DNA of 64,000 nucleotides from DAINPP01 sp036743375. Lineage in GTDB: Bacteria; Thermotogota; Thermotogae; MWEM01. A program made the position numbers and the translations under genes. Positions within the stretch are counted from its first letter, which is position 1; the number at the start of each line of letters is the position of its first letter. Below the pieces are notes generated by a model. That model searched no databases. It saw only the letters and a program-made list of their open reading frames with translations, and was not told the origin of the DNA. Shown one piece after another: positions 1-9,430 of this stretch. The stretch covers positions 232,804 through 296,803 of the forward strand of contig DAINPP010000001.1 in the NCBI GenBank assembly GCA_036743375.1. Reading direction: 5' to 3'.

Positions 1-3000
1 TTTTCCTCTATTGATCAGATAATAAAGATCCTCTTCGTCATCATGAGTGAGAAAGGCACCTGTAACCTTTTTCAACTTACTTTTTACGGGTAGGAATCCC
101 ATGCCGCTAACGGGATTTCCCTTCATCCTTTCAGCATAGGCATAAAGCATCAACTGAAAGGCATTTTCCTTTCTGGCACTTCCTTCAGAACGTTTGTAAT
201 CATAAATATACTGTTCCCCGCTCTTACTTTTATCTATACGATCAATTTTACCTATCAGATATATTTCAGGATCTTCAAACAACCGGATCATATCCTTCTT
301 CTCTATACCCACTTCGAATTCAGTCGGAAAAAATACCAGTTGCTCATTTTTTTCTGGCTCAGGATTTGATAAAAGAACCTTTGATGAGCGATAACGTATC
401 AGGAATTCCAGAATCATTTTTTTAAAATAAAATAATTCAGCATCAAATAAAATTTTTTCCGGATGAAACATCTTCGCTTTAACTTCATTTGAAATAAACT
501 GAACGACCTCGGTCTCAAAGAAATTCTGAAAATCAGTTTCCTCCATATTCTCAAGTAACAGTTCTCTTTCAGTAAGTGATAAGAAGACCGAATGAAGGAC
601 TGAATGTAAAATCTGTCCTTCCGTCGTATAGTCAAATCCCTCTGTTTCATCCTGTGAGAACCTTATCTTCATAAGATACTTAAAGTAGAATTCCTTGCTG
701 CAATGCCTTAATACACCAAATTTCGACGGACTTAATGTATCTCCAAAAAGGCGTTTAATTGAATCCAGATTTTGGATCATAAAGGCAGAATCCTCATTTT
801 TCTCCATCTGCTCTACTGCAGATTTAATAAATTCCCAATTAAAACTAAATTTCGAACAGATCTCACCAAAGATTTCAGAATTAATATCATACCTGTTCAA
901 TTTATCTATTAAAAAGTTCTGTACCGAGAAATTTTCATATTCCCCATACTTTGAAACGTCTATGAAATAGTCATCACACATATTCTTGTTCTCATCGATT
1001 CCAAGAAATCTGTCGATATAAAATGATCTTATCTGCTGATTCCCGGAAATATCACCTATCGGGTAAATCAGAAAAATCCGCTTATTGGTATTTCTCACGG
1101 ATAAGAGGAAATTTCTCTCTTCACGCATAATCGCTGAATCTTGAAGCGACACACCATTAACCGAAAAATATTCATAAATTTTATTAATACCGCTTCTTGG
1201 ATATTTTGTATCGAGTACATCGATATAGATCTTTATATCCTTATTTCTATACCTCGAAGCCTCAAGATCCATTATCATACATCGGTTTTCCAGGAAGGAG
1301 CTGCTGTGGAAAGTCTTATTCTGAAGTATCAGATTTAGATATTTCCAATATTCTACCGGATTAACCATGATGAGTTCCTCATTCTTCATCACAATAAACA
1401 ACCGTTTCAATTCGATCAGTACATCAGTAAAAAAACCGCTCAATGCGATCTGTTCAAATTCGGAATCTGAAATCATTTGCCTTTCATCAAGCAATTTCAG
1501 CTGTTTTATGAAATACGCGTCATAACTCTCAACGGGAATCTTCTTTAATGAGCCAAACATCTCACTCAGGGAATGAAACATATTCCGTATTATTTTTTCG
1601 GCTCTTTCCGCAAGATCAAACTCCGCTTCGAGTTCTGAAAGCTCATCAAATTGTTCATCAATTATGGAAGAAAGCGTTTGTCTCCGTTCAGAAAGAAACG
1701 TTTTATATTTTTTAATTTTTAAAATCCATTCATTTTTCCGATTTTTAAAACTACTGAAATAAAAATTTTTATTTTTCAACCTGCTCACATATCCCAATCC
1801 GGAACTCTTAAAAACCCTTTCAAAATCAGCAAACGTCATGCCTTCAAGATCTACAAAACCGGATTCCACATAGCTTAAAAGCAATTCGGGATCAAAACCA
1901 CTGTAAAAAACTCTGAAAGGTAATATCAATCGATTAACGTTGATGCTGTCAAGAATAGACAAATCCCCTTCAAATCGATAAGGTATTCCAAATTTCTCAA
2001 AGGCATCGGCCAAGAGCGCACCCGCTTTATTGATATCCCTTGTAATAACGGCAATATTCGCCAGTTCTTCCTTATTCTGAACGACAAGTTGTTTGACAAG
2101 AGAAGCCGTTAACATGATCTGCTCATATGGATTCTGAACTTCGGCAACCTGTATTGGAAGGGGGGAATCTTCCGAGTTCCGAATTTCACCCGATTCAAAA
2201 CAATCGCACATGACCTCTATCGGTTTAGCCGACTCCCCGGCTACAAATATCTCCTTGACGGTATCAGAGGTCATGACGTTACGCGATCGACAAAGGGTTA
2301 TAAATTCATCAAACGAATAATCCATCACATTCCGAAAACGATCCACGGGAATTGTGATGTAAGTCTCCTCAAAACAATTCATGAAAACTGCCAGAAAATT
2401 TCTGACAAGATTCGACAAATCATCAAATCCATCAACAAAGAGTATTTTTTTCTGATATTTATTAACATAGTCTCCATTTTGTATGGCTTCCGCAAACATC
2501 CTATATGCATCATAGGTAGAATACATGTTGTTTGACTGTAATAACGTCTCAAATTTGGCATAAATTCCCGCAAATATTTTTATCAGATCATCTTCCACCC
2601 ATTGGCTTTCAGCGAGAAGATGCTCCGAAGAATATTCATTAAACACACTGTAATAAGTCATAAACAGTTCTACTATACCATTCCCGCCTTTAAGCATTTC
2701 ATTAACCGCATTGTCATCTTCTATGACATCAAGGACCAGTGCAGACAACACACTCTTATCAACGTGTATTTTACCTTTATAGATCTTTTTCATTTCTTCT
2801 ACGACATATTGATTGATAACCTTATAATGATTGTTAAATATGGCCTCCGTTCTTTCGAGTACCTTTTCCCTGAACTCATTCAGAAATCCCCCTGAAGACC
2901 CCAGAAAGAGGTATTCTGAAGAACGCTCATCCGCATGTAGGGCCTCTATTTTATTTATGATGAAATCGGTAGTTACTCTTCTCTGATTCCCCTTGATCAA

Positions 3001-3015
3001 ATAAATCTTTCCCAA
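1..3015 (-). CDS. AddB-like PD-(D/E)XK nuclease/helicase-family protein, 3' end off the left edge
   Basis: An uninterrupted leftward frame of at least 1005 codons runs off the window. The TTG start at 3015 is chosen because AGGGAG lies just upstream and no ATG fits. Near the visible C-terminal end (about bases 190-270) I read a RecB-type nuclease signature: GKIDRID, then YIYDYK, then a Q-x-x-LYAYA stretch, so metal-binding Asp/Lys residues are present. Upstream is an SPSKFGVLRHC segment of the kind that precedes this nuclease domain. The N-terminus starts as YLIKGNQRR, where AddB/RecB helicases have a P-loop, but no GKT is present, so ATP binding there is doubtful. By family, such proteins act with an AddA helicase-nuclease in double-strand-break end resection; no addA is in view. 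Confident about the nuclease domain, less about the AddB assignment. Confidence 0.72.
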   Translation of the reverse strand, partial: MGKIYLIKGNQRRVTTDFIINKIEALHADERSSEYLFLGSSGGFLNEFREKVLERTEAIFNNHYKVINQYVVEEMKKIYKGKIHVDKSVLSALVLDVIEDDNAVNEMLKGGNGIVELFMTYYSVFNEYSSEHLLAESQWVEDDLIKIFAGIYAKFETLLQSNNMYSTYDAYRMFAEAIQNGDYVNKYQKKILFVDGFDDLSNLVRNFLAVFMNCFEETYITIPVDRFRNVMDYSFDEFITLCRSRNVMTSDTVKEIFVAGESAKPIEVMCDCFESGEIRNSEDSPLPIQVAEVQNPYEQIMLTASLVKQLVVQNKEELANIAVITRDINKAGALLADAFEKFGIPYRFEGDLSILDSINVNRLILPFRVFYSGFDPELLLSYVESGFVDLEGMTFADFERVFKSSGLGYVSRLKNKNFYFSSFKNRKNEWILKIKKYKTFLSERRQTLSSIIDEQFDELSELEAEFDLAERAEKIIRNMFHSLSEMFGSLKKIPVESYDAYFIKQLKLLDERQMISDSEFEQIALSGFFTDVLIELKRLFIVMKNEELIMVNPVEYWKYLNLILQNKTFHSSSFLENRCMIMDLEASRYRNKDIKIYIDVLDTKYPRSGINKIYEYFSVNGVSLQDSAIMREERNFLLSVRNTNKRIFLIYPIGDISGNQQIRSFYIDRFLGIDENKNMCDDYFIDVSKYGEYENFSVQNFLIDKLNRYDINSEIFGEICSKFSFNWEFIKSAVEQMEKNEDSAFMIQNLDSIKRLFGDTLSPSKFGVLRHCSKEFYFKYLMKIRFSQDETEGFDYTTEGQILHSVLHSVFLSLTERELLLENMEETDFQNFFETEVVQFISNEVKAKMFHPEKILFDAELFYFKKMILEFLIRYRSSKVLLSNPEPEKNEQLVFFPTEFEVGIEKKDMIRLFEDPEIYLIGKIDRIDKSKSGEQYIYDYKRSEGSARKENAFQLMLYAYAERMKGNPVSGMGFLPVKSKLKKVTGAFLTHDDEEDLYYLINRGK

Positions 3016-3071
3016 AATATCACTCCCTGAATCCGAGTTTGTCGATCTGTAATACGACTTACACAAAGGTA

Positions 3072-3077
3072 ATTATA
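3072..3077 (-). promoter_or_regulatory. Candidate -10 box for the AddB-like gene
   Basis: On the minus strand TATAAT lies about 57 bases upstream of the TTG start. No convincing -35 box and no TG extension are visible, so this is a weak call. Confidence 0.35.
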
Positions 3078-3263
3078 CGACACTTTAATAATTAAGGACT
3101 TTAAATTCATTGATTCTTTAAAAAAGAAATCTTCTCATTTAATCAATTTAGATAATGTTTATCCAAATTGAGCCATATCATAAATTATTATAACATGATT
3201 TTTAATATATAATAAATACCTTTTGCCACCCCTATAAGTATTATTAAGTTATTTCGCGCATGG

Positions 3264-3269
3264 TATAAT
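3264..3269 (+). promoter_or_regulatory. Extended -10 promoter of the 5'-nucleotidase gene
   Basis: TGG-TATAAT (extended -10) sits 35 bases before the start codon. A poor -35 (TTATTA at 3241-3246) is 17 bases away. A strong AGGGAGG ribosome-binding site follows at 3291-3297. The rest of the 289-base intergenic stretch is A/T-rich and shows no other structure. Confidence 0.6.
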
Positions 3270-3304
3270 TAATAATGTAATTTCATACAAAGGGAGGATT
3301 TATC

Positions 3305-4801
3305 ATGAAAAAGTTGTTTATTTTAGCTTTGCTTGTATTGGTTAGTGTTTCCATCTTCGCTGTCACACAGCATCTTACCATTCTTCACGTTAATGATACG
3401 CATGGTCATGCCTGGCAGTTTGCTTCTGGTGATCAGGAGATCGGTGGCTTTGCCGCAGTTTCTACTATTGTCGACGCAGTACGAGAAGAAGTAGCCGCAT
3501 GTGGCGGAGATGTCCTTGTTTTACATGCAGGAGACTACAACACCGGAGTTCCTGAATCCGATCAGCTTGATGCGGTACCTGATATCGTTGCGATGAACAT
3601 GATCGGATTCGATGCCGTTACACTCGGAAATCATGAATTCGATTTTGAAAGAAGCATTCTGGATGCTCAGATCGAACTCCTCAACTGCACCGTTGTAAGC
3701 GCAAATACCGTTGATGAAGAGGGTAACTGTATCGTTACTCCTTATGTCATCTATGAGTTTGCCGATGGTTTGAAAGTTGCCGTACTTGGTTTAACAACTG
3801 AAGAAACTGCGATTCTCGAACCTATCTATCTTGATGGGGCACATTTTGAAAACGCCGTAGAAACAACGAATAAATACCTTCCTGAATTAAAGGAAGAAGC
3901 AGATGTTGTTGTAGCACTTACTCATCTCGGTTATCTCGTTGGAAGAGACGATCCTAAAACAACTTCAGATGAATTGGCTGAAGATGTCGACGGTCTTGAT
4001 GTCATCGTTGACGGACACTCACACACGGTATTTGAAGAAGCTCCCGTGATCAACGATACAGTAATCGTTCAGGCCGGTGAATGGAATAAGTACGTCGGAA
4101 GACTTGATCTGACCATCGTCGATGGCGCCGTAGTAGATCATGAATGGCAGTTAATCAAAGTTGCTGATGTAGAACAGGATCCAAAGGTTCTGGCCGGTAT
4201 GGACTATTTTTACGCACTTGGTGGCGAAAAGCTGAACACCGTCGTCGGAAAGACGGATATTCATCTTGACGGTGAAAGAGCAGACGTCCGATCAAAGGCT
4301 ACCAACCTCGCAAACATGATTGCCGATTCAATGACATGGAAGACAGGGGCCGATATTGCCGTCGTAAACGGTGGCGGTATCAGAGCTTCTATCAATACAG
4401 GAGATATTACGTATAGAGAAGTACTGACGGTTCTTCCATTTGGCAATACGGTTTACGTTCTTCAGCTCAACGGAGAAGAAATAATGGAGCTCATCGATTT
4501 CATGGTCAGCATAGAACCTGGAAAAGGTGGCTATCCACAGATTGCCGGACTGACATTCACCTATGAAAATTCAGAAGTCAAGGATGTAAAGGTTAACGGT
4601 ACGCCAATAGTAATGGACAAAGTCTACAGGGTTGCAACGAATAACTACATGGCACTCGGTGGCGACGGATACGTTGTCTTCACAAAGGGTGACAAGGGTT
4701 ACGATACAGGCTTCATGCTCGATAAAGTACTTGCAGATTACGTTGCTTCACTCGGCACGATCAAAGATTATTCTGCCGAACAGAGATACAACAGAAAATA
4801 A
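3305..4801 (+). CDS. Secreted 5'-nucleotidase / UshA-family metallophosphoesterase
   Basis: 498 aa with an N-terminal signal peptide (basic MKK, hydrophobic core, cleavage near FA-V). The N-terminal calcineurin-like domain carries the dimetal motifs NDTHGH (about residues 30-35), GNHEFD and GHSHT. The C-terminal 5'-nucleotidase domain carries NGGGIRA and the substrate-stacking region near GGDGY. Length matches the UshA/YfkN single-unit family. By family, it hydrolyses nucleoside 5'-phosphates (and possibly UDP-sugars or cyclic nucleotides) outside the cytoplasmic membrane, supplying nucleosides. It is monocistronic, with its own promoter and a strong terminator. The deoC and pyrimidine phosphorylase genes further right would use the released nucleosides; that link is inference. 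Confidence 0.93.
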   Translation: MKKLFILALLVLVSVSIFAVTQHLTILHVNDTHGHAWQFASGDQEIGGFAAVSTIVDAVREEVAACGGDVLVLHAGDYNTGVPESDQLDAVPDIVAMNMIGFDAVTLGNHEFDFERSILDAQIELLNCTVVSANTVDEEGNCIVTPYVIYEFADGLKVAVLGLTTEETAILEPIYLDGAHFENAVETTNKYLPELKEEADVVVALTHLGYLVGRDDPKTTSDELAEDVDGLDVIVDGHSHTVFEEAPVINDTVIVQAGEWNKYVGRLDLTIVDGAVVDHEWQLIKVADVEQDPKVLAGMDYFYALGGEKLNTVVGKTDIHLDGERADVRSKATNLANMIADSMTWKTGADIAVVNGGGIRASINTGDITYREVLTVLPFGNTVYVLQLNGEEIMELIDFMVSIEPGKGGYPQIAGLTFTYENSEVKDVKVNGTPIVMDKVYRVATNNYMALGGDGYVVFTKGDKGYDTGFMLDKVLADYVASLGTIKDYSAEQRYNRK

Positions 4802-4825
4802 ATACGTTCTCTTTATAAGGATCAT

Positions 4826-4858
4826 AAAGTCCCGCTTTTATAAAAGCGGGACTTTTTT
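4826..4858 (+). terminator. Rho-independent terminator, shared with the convergent gene's 3' end
   Basis: A perfect palindrome with two 15-base arms (4826-4840, 4841-4855; core GTCCCGC / GCGGGAC) is followed by a T run. The last codons and the stop of the convergent transporter gene (stop at 4838-4840) lie inside the stem. Confidence 0.88.
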
Positions 4859-5527
4859 CTTCTCACCTATTCTCTTGGCGATATAAATAAAAGGCGTATC
4901 AAATATTGCAACGATTAGTTTAAAAAGATAAGTTGTTAAAAGTATTTCAAGCCAAACTTCAGTTGAATATAAACCGACGAATGCAATCAAACAAAAAATA
5001 AGCGAATCAAGGGCCTGACTCACAAGCGTCGACATATTATTTCTCAACCAGAGATGTTTCCCTGAAGTTTTGTCTTTCCAGTAATGAAATGCCCATACAT
5101 CATGCAGCTGAGAGACCAGATAAGCGATCAGACTCCCCAACGCGATTCGCGGCATAAAGCCAAATAACGCCTGAAGATGTTGATCGGCAAAGTCCTCCGC
5201 CGCCGGTGTGAAAAGTAGTGAAAACTGCATATACAAAGTCATGAGTAATAAACTGGCAAAACCTATAAACACTGCCGTTCTCGCATCTTTTTTTCCGTAT
5301 ATCTCGCTGATAACGTCCGTCGAAAAGAATATACTTCCATACAAAATATTACCAAGCGTTGCCGTTAATCCGAAAAGCTGAACTGTTTTTAAAACCTGAA
5401 TATTACAGATAATAATGTTCGCAGCGATCAGCATAAACAAACCTCTTTTACCAAAAAGTCTGAAAACGATGACTGCAATCGAAAGATCGGCTATCATAAA
5501 GATCAGCCATAAAAGTTCATTTGACAT
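4838..5527 (-). CDS. yhhQ: Queuosine precursor transporter, VUT/YhhQ family
   Basis: 229 aa, almost entirely hydrophobic, with about six membrane segments. Family signatures include a NILYGSIFFSTDVISEIYG stretch (about residues 60-78) and, near the C-terminus, LVSQALDSLIFCLIAF. By family, this energy-coupling-type membrane protein imports queuine or preQ precursors for tRNA modification. No queuosine genes adjoin it and I found no preQ1 riboswitch in the short leader. Its tail (KKKVPLL) is encoded within the shared terminator hairpin. The start is an ATG preceded by GGAGAGGG. Confidence 0.85.
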   Translation of the reverse strand: MSNELLWLIFMIADLSIAVIVFRLFGKRGLFMLIAANIIICNIQVLKTVQLFGLTATLGNILYGSIFFSTDVISEIYGKKDARTAVFIGFASLLLMTLYMQFSLLFTPAAEDFADQHLQALFGFMPRIALGSLIAYLVSQLHDVWAFHYWKDKTSGKHLWLRNNMSTLVSQALDSLIFCLIAFVGLYSTEVWLEILLTTYLFKLIVAIFDTPFIYIAKRIGEKKKVPLL

Positions 5528-5558
5528 TTTATCCCTCTCCTATAAAAAATTCCTGTCG

Positions 5559-5587
5559 ATTTTACCATATTCAGTATTTTTTTGTAA
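5559..5587 (-). promoter_or_regulatory. Promoter of the YhhQ-family gene
   Basis: On the minus strand TTACAA (5582-5587), a 17-base spacer and TAAAAT (5559-5564) are seen. The -10 is extended by an upstream TGG. Spacing to the ATG at 5527 fits a short leader. Confidence 0.6.
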
Positions 5588-5664
5588 AATGGCTAATACG
5601 AAATAATCAGAACCGCTTTACGTCAGTTATCATATTAGAATACTATAACTTTTGGAGGTCATTT

Positions 5665-6417
5665 ATGAAGAGCAAAATGATATTCGTTTTAGTACTGTTA
5701 CTCTTTTCCATTACCCTTTTGGCAATACCCGTTGAAGATTTTTTGATCTTCAACGATTTTAATAAAGGGTTCGAATTGGCAAAGGCAATGAATAAAAACG
5801 TTATGATTCTTTTTTCAAGTTCAAGTTGTATTTACTGTAAGGAGTTGAAGGAAAAGGTATTACCTTCAGACGATATTTCCAGCTTTATCATCAACAATTA
5901 TATCCTCATTGAATTAAGGGCGGATCCGGATAAGACAGGTAATTTTGATGTGGAGAATGCCGTTTTTGATAAAGACGGGAAGGAATTCACCTATGAAGAA
6001 CTATTTTATCTCTTCGGAATCAGAGGGGTCCCCGCCACATCATTCTTTAATACGGATCTACAATATCTCGGAACTCTTCCCGGATATCATGAAAAGGAAG
6101 ATTACCTGAAATGGTTGAAATTTATACAGCAGAAAGCCTATGAAAAGGGTGATATCAGTACATTTGACGATACAGATTGCTGTTTGGACAATGGAGTGAC
6201 TATTCGGGAAATAAACGCCGTAATTCTGAGTGAAATGCAAAAGACATTCCCCTCACTATTATCCTACTGGTCGTTTCAGAAATTCACAGAATTAAATTTC
6301 ATCAACATCGATACAAACAAGATATATATCGTTAGAGACAGCGACGAGGAAAAGGTGAGTTCATTTATAAACACCCTTGATGAAAAGAATATACAAAATA
6401 TTTATGTCGTTAATTAA
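5665..6417 (+). CDS. Exported thioredoxin-fold protein with a CxxC site
   Basis: 250 aa from the ATG at 5665, which has TGGAGG seven to eight bases upstream; an earlier in-frame start is unlikely because it lacks a signal peptide and an RBS. The signal peptide spans about residues 1-20. Next comes a thioredoxin-like domain with SSSSCIYCKELK (CxxC, about residues 52-62) and a cis-proline loop RGVPATSFF. This is the SoxW/DsbE-like group that reduces or oxidises thiols outside the membrane. Residues about 175-250 form a separate C-terminal segment with no recognised motif. A likely but untested client is the two-cysteine LptD-like protein in this window. Downstream is a convergent murG. Confidence 0.8.
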   Translation: MKSKMIFVLVLLLFSITLLAIPVEDFLIFNDFNKGFELAKAMNKNVMILFSSSSCIYCKELKEKVLPSDDISSFIINNYILIELRADPDKTGNFDVENAVFDKDGKEFTYEELFYLFGIRGVPATSFFNTDLQYLGTLPGYHEKEDYLKWLKFIQQKAYEKGDISTFDDTDCCLDNGVTIREINAVILSEMQKTFPSLLSYWSFQKFTELNFINIDTNKIYIVRDSDEEKVSSFINTLDEKNIQNIYVVN

Positions 6418-6433
6418 GCATTATTAAAACGGA

Positions 6434-6462
6434 GTGGAATCCCCCTTGACGGAGGATTCCAC
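6434..6462 (-). terminator. Hairpin between convergent thioredoxin-like gene and murG
   Basis: GTGGAATCC (6434-6442) pairs with GGATTCCAC (6454-6462). On the minus strand it is followed by TCCGTTTTAAT, a weak T tract, so it may end murG transcription. Confidence 0.55.
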
Positions 6463-7557
6463 CTATCTCAGTTCGCTCATTATCTCCTGATAAATCCTTT
6501 TTGAAGGATCATACTCAGGTCTTAACGTTCTCAAAGCCTCTTTGATATCCATTGAAACTTCTTTTTCAAGTAATGACTGAAGCTTTTTATAGACAGTGAA
6601 GGCGTTGGCCTCTCTTTCCTCAAGATAAAAACCTGCACCGTTCTTTTCAAGAGATATTGCATTGATCAATTGATGATTTTCAGCCGCTCCGGACCACGGA
6701 ATGATCAAAGGAGGGACTCCATAGGCAATAACCTCAGCTACAGTCGTTGCCCCACCCCTTATGATTGCAGCATCGGCAGAGGCAAGAAAATTATGCATGT
6801 CTAAAATATAGGGAACGGCGTGAACAAATGGAAAACGGTTTAAATCTTTTAAAATCCTTTCATCCCCGCAGGAATGTAAAAATTCTATCGTATTCTTTTT
6901 TTCCTTTTCAAGATTTTGATAGACTTGAAGCATTATATTATTGATAAAGTCGGATCCATGGCTGCCACCGGCAACAAGTACTACCCGTTTCTCGGGATCA
7001 AGTCCGAATTCACCGAATATTTCTTTGTTTTTCATCGTAATTTTCCGTACGGGATTTCCCGTATGTTTGATCTTATGCGCCTTATTAACGTTAAAATCCC
7101 TTGCACTTTCCTCAAAACTGATAAAGATCTTTGCGGCTTTCGGTGCAATGAATTTATTGGCCACACCCGCTATGGCATTCTGTTCATGTATAAAATTCGG
7201 AATGTTCAATTTTCTGCTTGCCATTCCCAATGGTACGGAAATATAGCCACCCGTAATAAAACTGAAATCCGCATTAAACCGTTTCAACTCTCTGACACAT
7301 TTCGTATAGGCCTTAAGGGTGTTGAAAATCACCGAAAGGTTTTTCGGATTATAAGCTGGTCGTATTAATCCGCCTATTTCAAGCTTTACAATCTTGGCAT
7401 CGGGGAATAATCTGTTAATCTCTTTATTTTCCAATCCATGAGGTGTTGCAAAATATAAAACTTCTATCTTTTCGTTCATTTCCTTAAAATAATTCAACAC
7501 GGCTACAGCGGGATAAATATGACCGCCGGTTACACCGCCTGCTACTGCTATTCTCAA
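6463..7557 (-). CDS. murG: UDP-GlcNAc:lipid I N-acetylglucosaminyltransferase (MurG)
   Basis: 364 aa, the normal MurG length. It begins MRIAVAGGVTGGHIYPA, the glycine-rich lipid-binding loop (usually GGTGGH; here one residue, V, separates the glycines). FIHEQNAIAG and the C-terminal donor-binding segment RGGATTVAEVIAYGVPPLIIP are also seen. The enzyme adds GlcNAc to lipid I to make lipid II on the inner face of the membrane. It is the last gene of a leftward group (udg, AI-2E-type permease, murG) with a 23-base gap to the permease. In many bacteria it sits with ftsW in the dcw cluster; here the FtsW/RodA gene is about 23 kb away. Confidence 0.95.
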   Translation of the reverse strand: MRIAVAGGVTGGHIYPAVAVLNYFKEMNEKIEVLYFATPHGLENKEINRLFPDAKIVKLEIGGLIRPAYNPKNLSVIFNTLKAYTKCVRELKRFNADFSFITGGYISVPLGMASRKLNIPNFIHEQNAIAGVANKFIAPKAAKIFISFEESARDFNVNKAHKIKHTGNPVRKITMKNKEIFGEFGLDPEKRVVLVAGGSHGSDFINNIMLQVYQNLEKEKKNTIEFLHSCGDERILKDLNRFPFVHAVPYILDMHNFLASADAAIIRGGATTVAEVIAYGVPPLIIPWSGAAENHQLINAISLEKNGAGFYLEEREANAFTVYKKLQSLLEKEVSMDIKEALRTLRPEYDPSKRIYQEIMSELR

Positions 7558-7580
7558 AACAAATCCCTCTTTTCAGATTT

Positions 7581-8618
7581 CTACAGTTTATTATATGATT
7601 CCTGAATATACTCCACCCAGAATTTCTTGATAAACAACAACAAGGGGATGCCAAGTAAGACACCGGCTAATCCGAGAATTGTTCCGGCAAGCAGGATAGA
7701 TAGTAAAATTGCAAACCAGTTCAACTTCATTCGGCTCCCCTGTATCCTTGGACTTAAAACCCAGGATTCTATCTGATTGGCAATAATCAGAACGATCAGC
7801 ATTTTGATAAATCCGAAAAAGCCACCATAGACAAACCCCAGCAGAAGTGCAGGGATCGACGCAATGAAGACACCGAGAAAGGGTATGAAATTTGTTATAC
7901 CCGATAAAAAGCCAAGAAATAGTGAATAAGGGATGCCGGAGATAAACGTGCCGGCACCTACCATGGTCCCTACAATCAGAGCAATAATCACCTGGCCACC
8001 TATAAAATGTCTTATATCACGATAATATTCCTTTACAAATTTTATCGATTTATGTCTTGTAGACTTCGGGAAAAATCTCCAGATATTGGCCTTGAAGATA
8101 GGCGAAAGGGTTGTAAAATAAGTTGCGGTAATGATAAAGATAATCACGGAAGTCATGGCATCAGGCACTACCTTTATCACACTGTTCAATATAGTACCGC
8201 CAAATTCGGCAAATTTCTGTCCGATGGTAGAAATAAACGAGTTTATATACTCGACAATTTCCGGATCCAGATTTTCAAAAAATTCCTGTGCATTAATGTC
8301 CTGCGAGGAGGCGGCAATGACAGGTATCAGTCTTTGCCCCTCTTCAATTAAAATGGGAAATATTGAATAGATGGCAAATGCCAGGAGAAAAAACATCAGT
8401 ATAGAGCAGAGAACGACGGAAACCTTATAAGGCATAAACTTCAGTTTGTTGAGATAGGTAGCAGGAAGTTCTATTATTAAAGCAAGATAAAGACCAAAGA
8501 CAAGGGCACCAAAAACGGCTCCGGCAAATTTAAAGAGCAGGAAAAAACCGATAAGGTAGATGATAAAAACCCACATCGCAGGATCAAATATATTATTCAT
8601 ATGATCAGTGTTCTTCAT
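7581..8618 (-). CDS. AI-2E/PerM family membrane transporter
   Basis: 345 aa with hydrophobic segments at both ends. The central soluble region (about residues 75-150) is followed by a C-terminal block with the family's glycine/proline-rich helices (SGITNFIPFLGVFIASIPAL; then LSILLAGTILGLAGVLLGIP). By family, members are named for AI-2 export but many have other or unknown substrates, including ion transport, so no substrate is assigned. Its start overlaps the end of the uracil-DNA glycosylase gene by 14 bases, so the two are probably translationally coupled. Confidence 0.85.
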   Translation of the reverse strand: MKNTDHMNNIFDPAMWVFIIYLIGFFLLFKFAGAVFGALVFGLYLALIIELPATYLNKLKFMPYKVSVVLCSILMFFLLAFAIYSIFPILIEEGQRLIPVIAASSQDINAQEFFENLDPEIVEYINSFISTIGQKFAEFGGTILNSVIKVVPDAMTSVIIFIITATYFTTLSPIFKANIWRFFPKSTRHKSIKFVKEYYRDIRHFIGGQVIIALIVGTMVGAGTFISGIPYSLFLGFLSGITNFIPFLGVFIASIPALLLGFVYGGFFGFIKMLIVLIIANQIESWVLSPRIQGSRMKLNWFAILLSILLAGTILGLAGVLLGIPLLLFIKKFWVEYIQESYNKL

Positions 8619-9186
8619 AGAATTTTTTAACCTCCTTAATATCTATCCACGTTAGGTATTTGGGCGATCCTTTTACTTTGGATGGATTTCGTAACAGATA
8701 ACTCGGATGAAACATGGGCATTATCTTGACTCCATCTTTATAATCCATTATCTTTCCTCGCATTGCGGTTATTTTCACAGATTTCCTTTCCAGCAGAAAG
8801 GCCAACGGTACCGCTCCAAGTGTTACGATCAATTTTGGGTTCAGGATCTGAAGTTGTGCAAAGAGATAATGTGAACAACTTTCCATTTCGAGGGGAAGCG
8901 GATTCCTGTTGTTGGGAGGTCTGCATTTAACAATATTTGTAATATAAATCATTTCACGCTCAAGAGAAACCGATTTAAGTATCTCAGTCAACAGTCTTCC
9001 AGCCCTTCCAACGAACGGTTTCCCCGATTCATCTTCTTCTGCACCCGGTCCCTCACCAATAAATACAACCGGAGAATTCAGATTTCCCTCACCGGGAACG
9101 GTAAGATTTCTCGTCTCACAAAGTGGACAGGCCTCACATCTTTCTATTTTTTCTTCTATTCTTTTCATAAATACTGATTTATTCAA
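8605..9186 (-). CDS. Type-4 (Fe-S) uracil-DNA glycosylase
   Basis: 193 aa from a TTG at 9186 with GGAGG seven bases upstream; an ATG at 9168 is the alternative. Motif A is GEGPGAEED and motif B is MFHPSYLLRN. The four iron-sulfur ligand cysteines are visible as CEACPLC near the N-terminus (two of its three cysteines), KCRPPNNRNP and ESCSHYL. It removes uracil from DNA formed by cytosine deamination or misincorporation. This 4Fe-4S family is typical of thermophiles, archaea and relatives. It is first in the leftward group with the AI-2E-type permease and murG. Confidence 0.92.
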   Translation of the reverse strand: MNKSVFMKRIEEKIERCEACPLCETRNLTVPGEGNLNSPVVFIGEGPGAEEDESGKPFVGRAGRLLTEILKSVSLEREMIYITNIVKCRPPNNRNPLPLEMESCSHYLFAQLQILNPKLIVTLGAVPLAFLLERKSVKITAMRGKIMDYKDGVKIMPMFHPSYLLRNPSKVKGSPKYLTWIDIKEVKKFYEEH

Positions 9187-9392
9187 AAAACCCCCTCCAA
9201 TCACAGATCATTATACAGTAAAAAAACACAAAGATTTTTTCAATCGTAAAAACGTTCTCTTAATAATCTTTTTATACAATTATCGCTGAAAAGACTAAAG
9301 ACGGATGGGTTACAAGCACACCAAACTCCGCTTAAAAAACATGTAAGTCCCTCTATATATAAGAAAGAAAAGAAAAATGTAAACCCTGTTTA

Positions 9393-9401
9393 TGGTACAA
9401 T
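9393..9401 (+). promoter_or_regulatory. Extended -10 promoter of the PEGA-VWA gene
   Basis: TGG-TACAAT ends 29 bases before the ATG; no good -35 is visible. GGGAAGGGGG follows as the ribosome-binding region. The remaining 226-base gap shows no other feature. Confidence 0.55.
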
Positions 9402-9430
9402 TAGAGTAAATCGGGGAAGGGGGCAAACAA

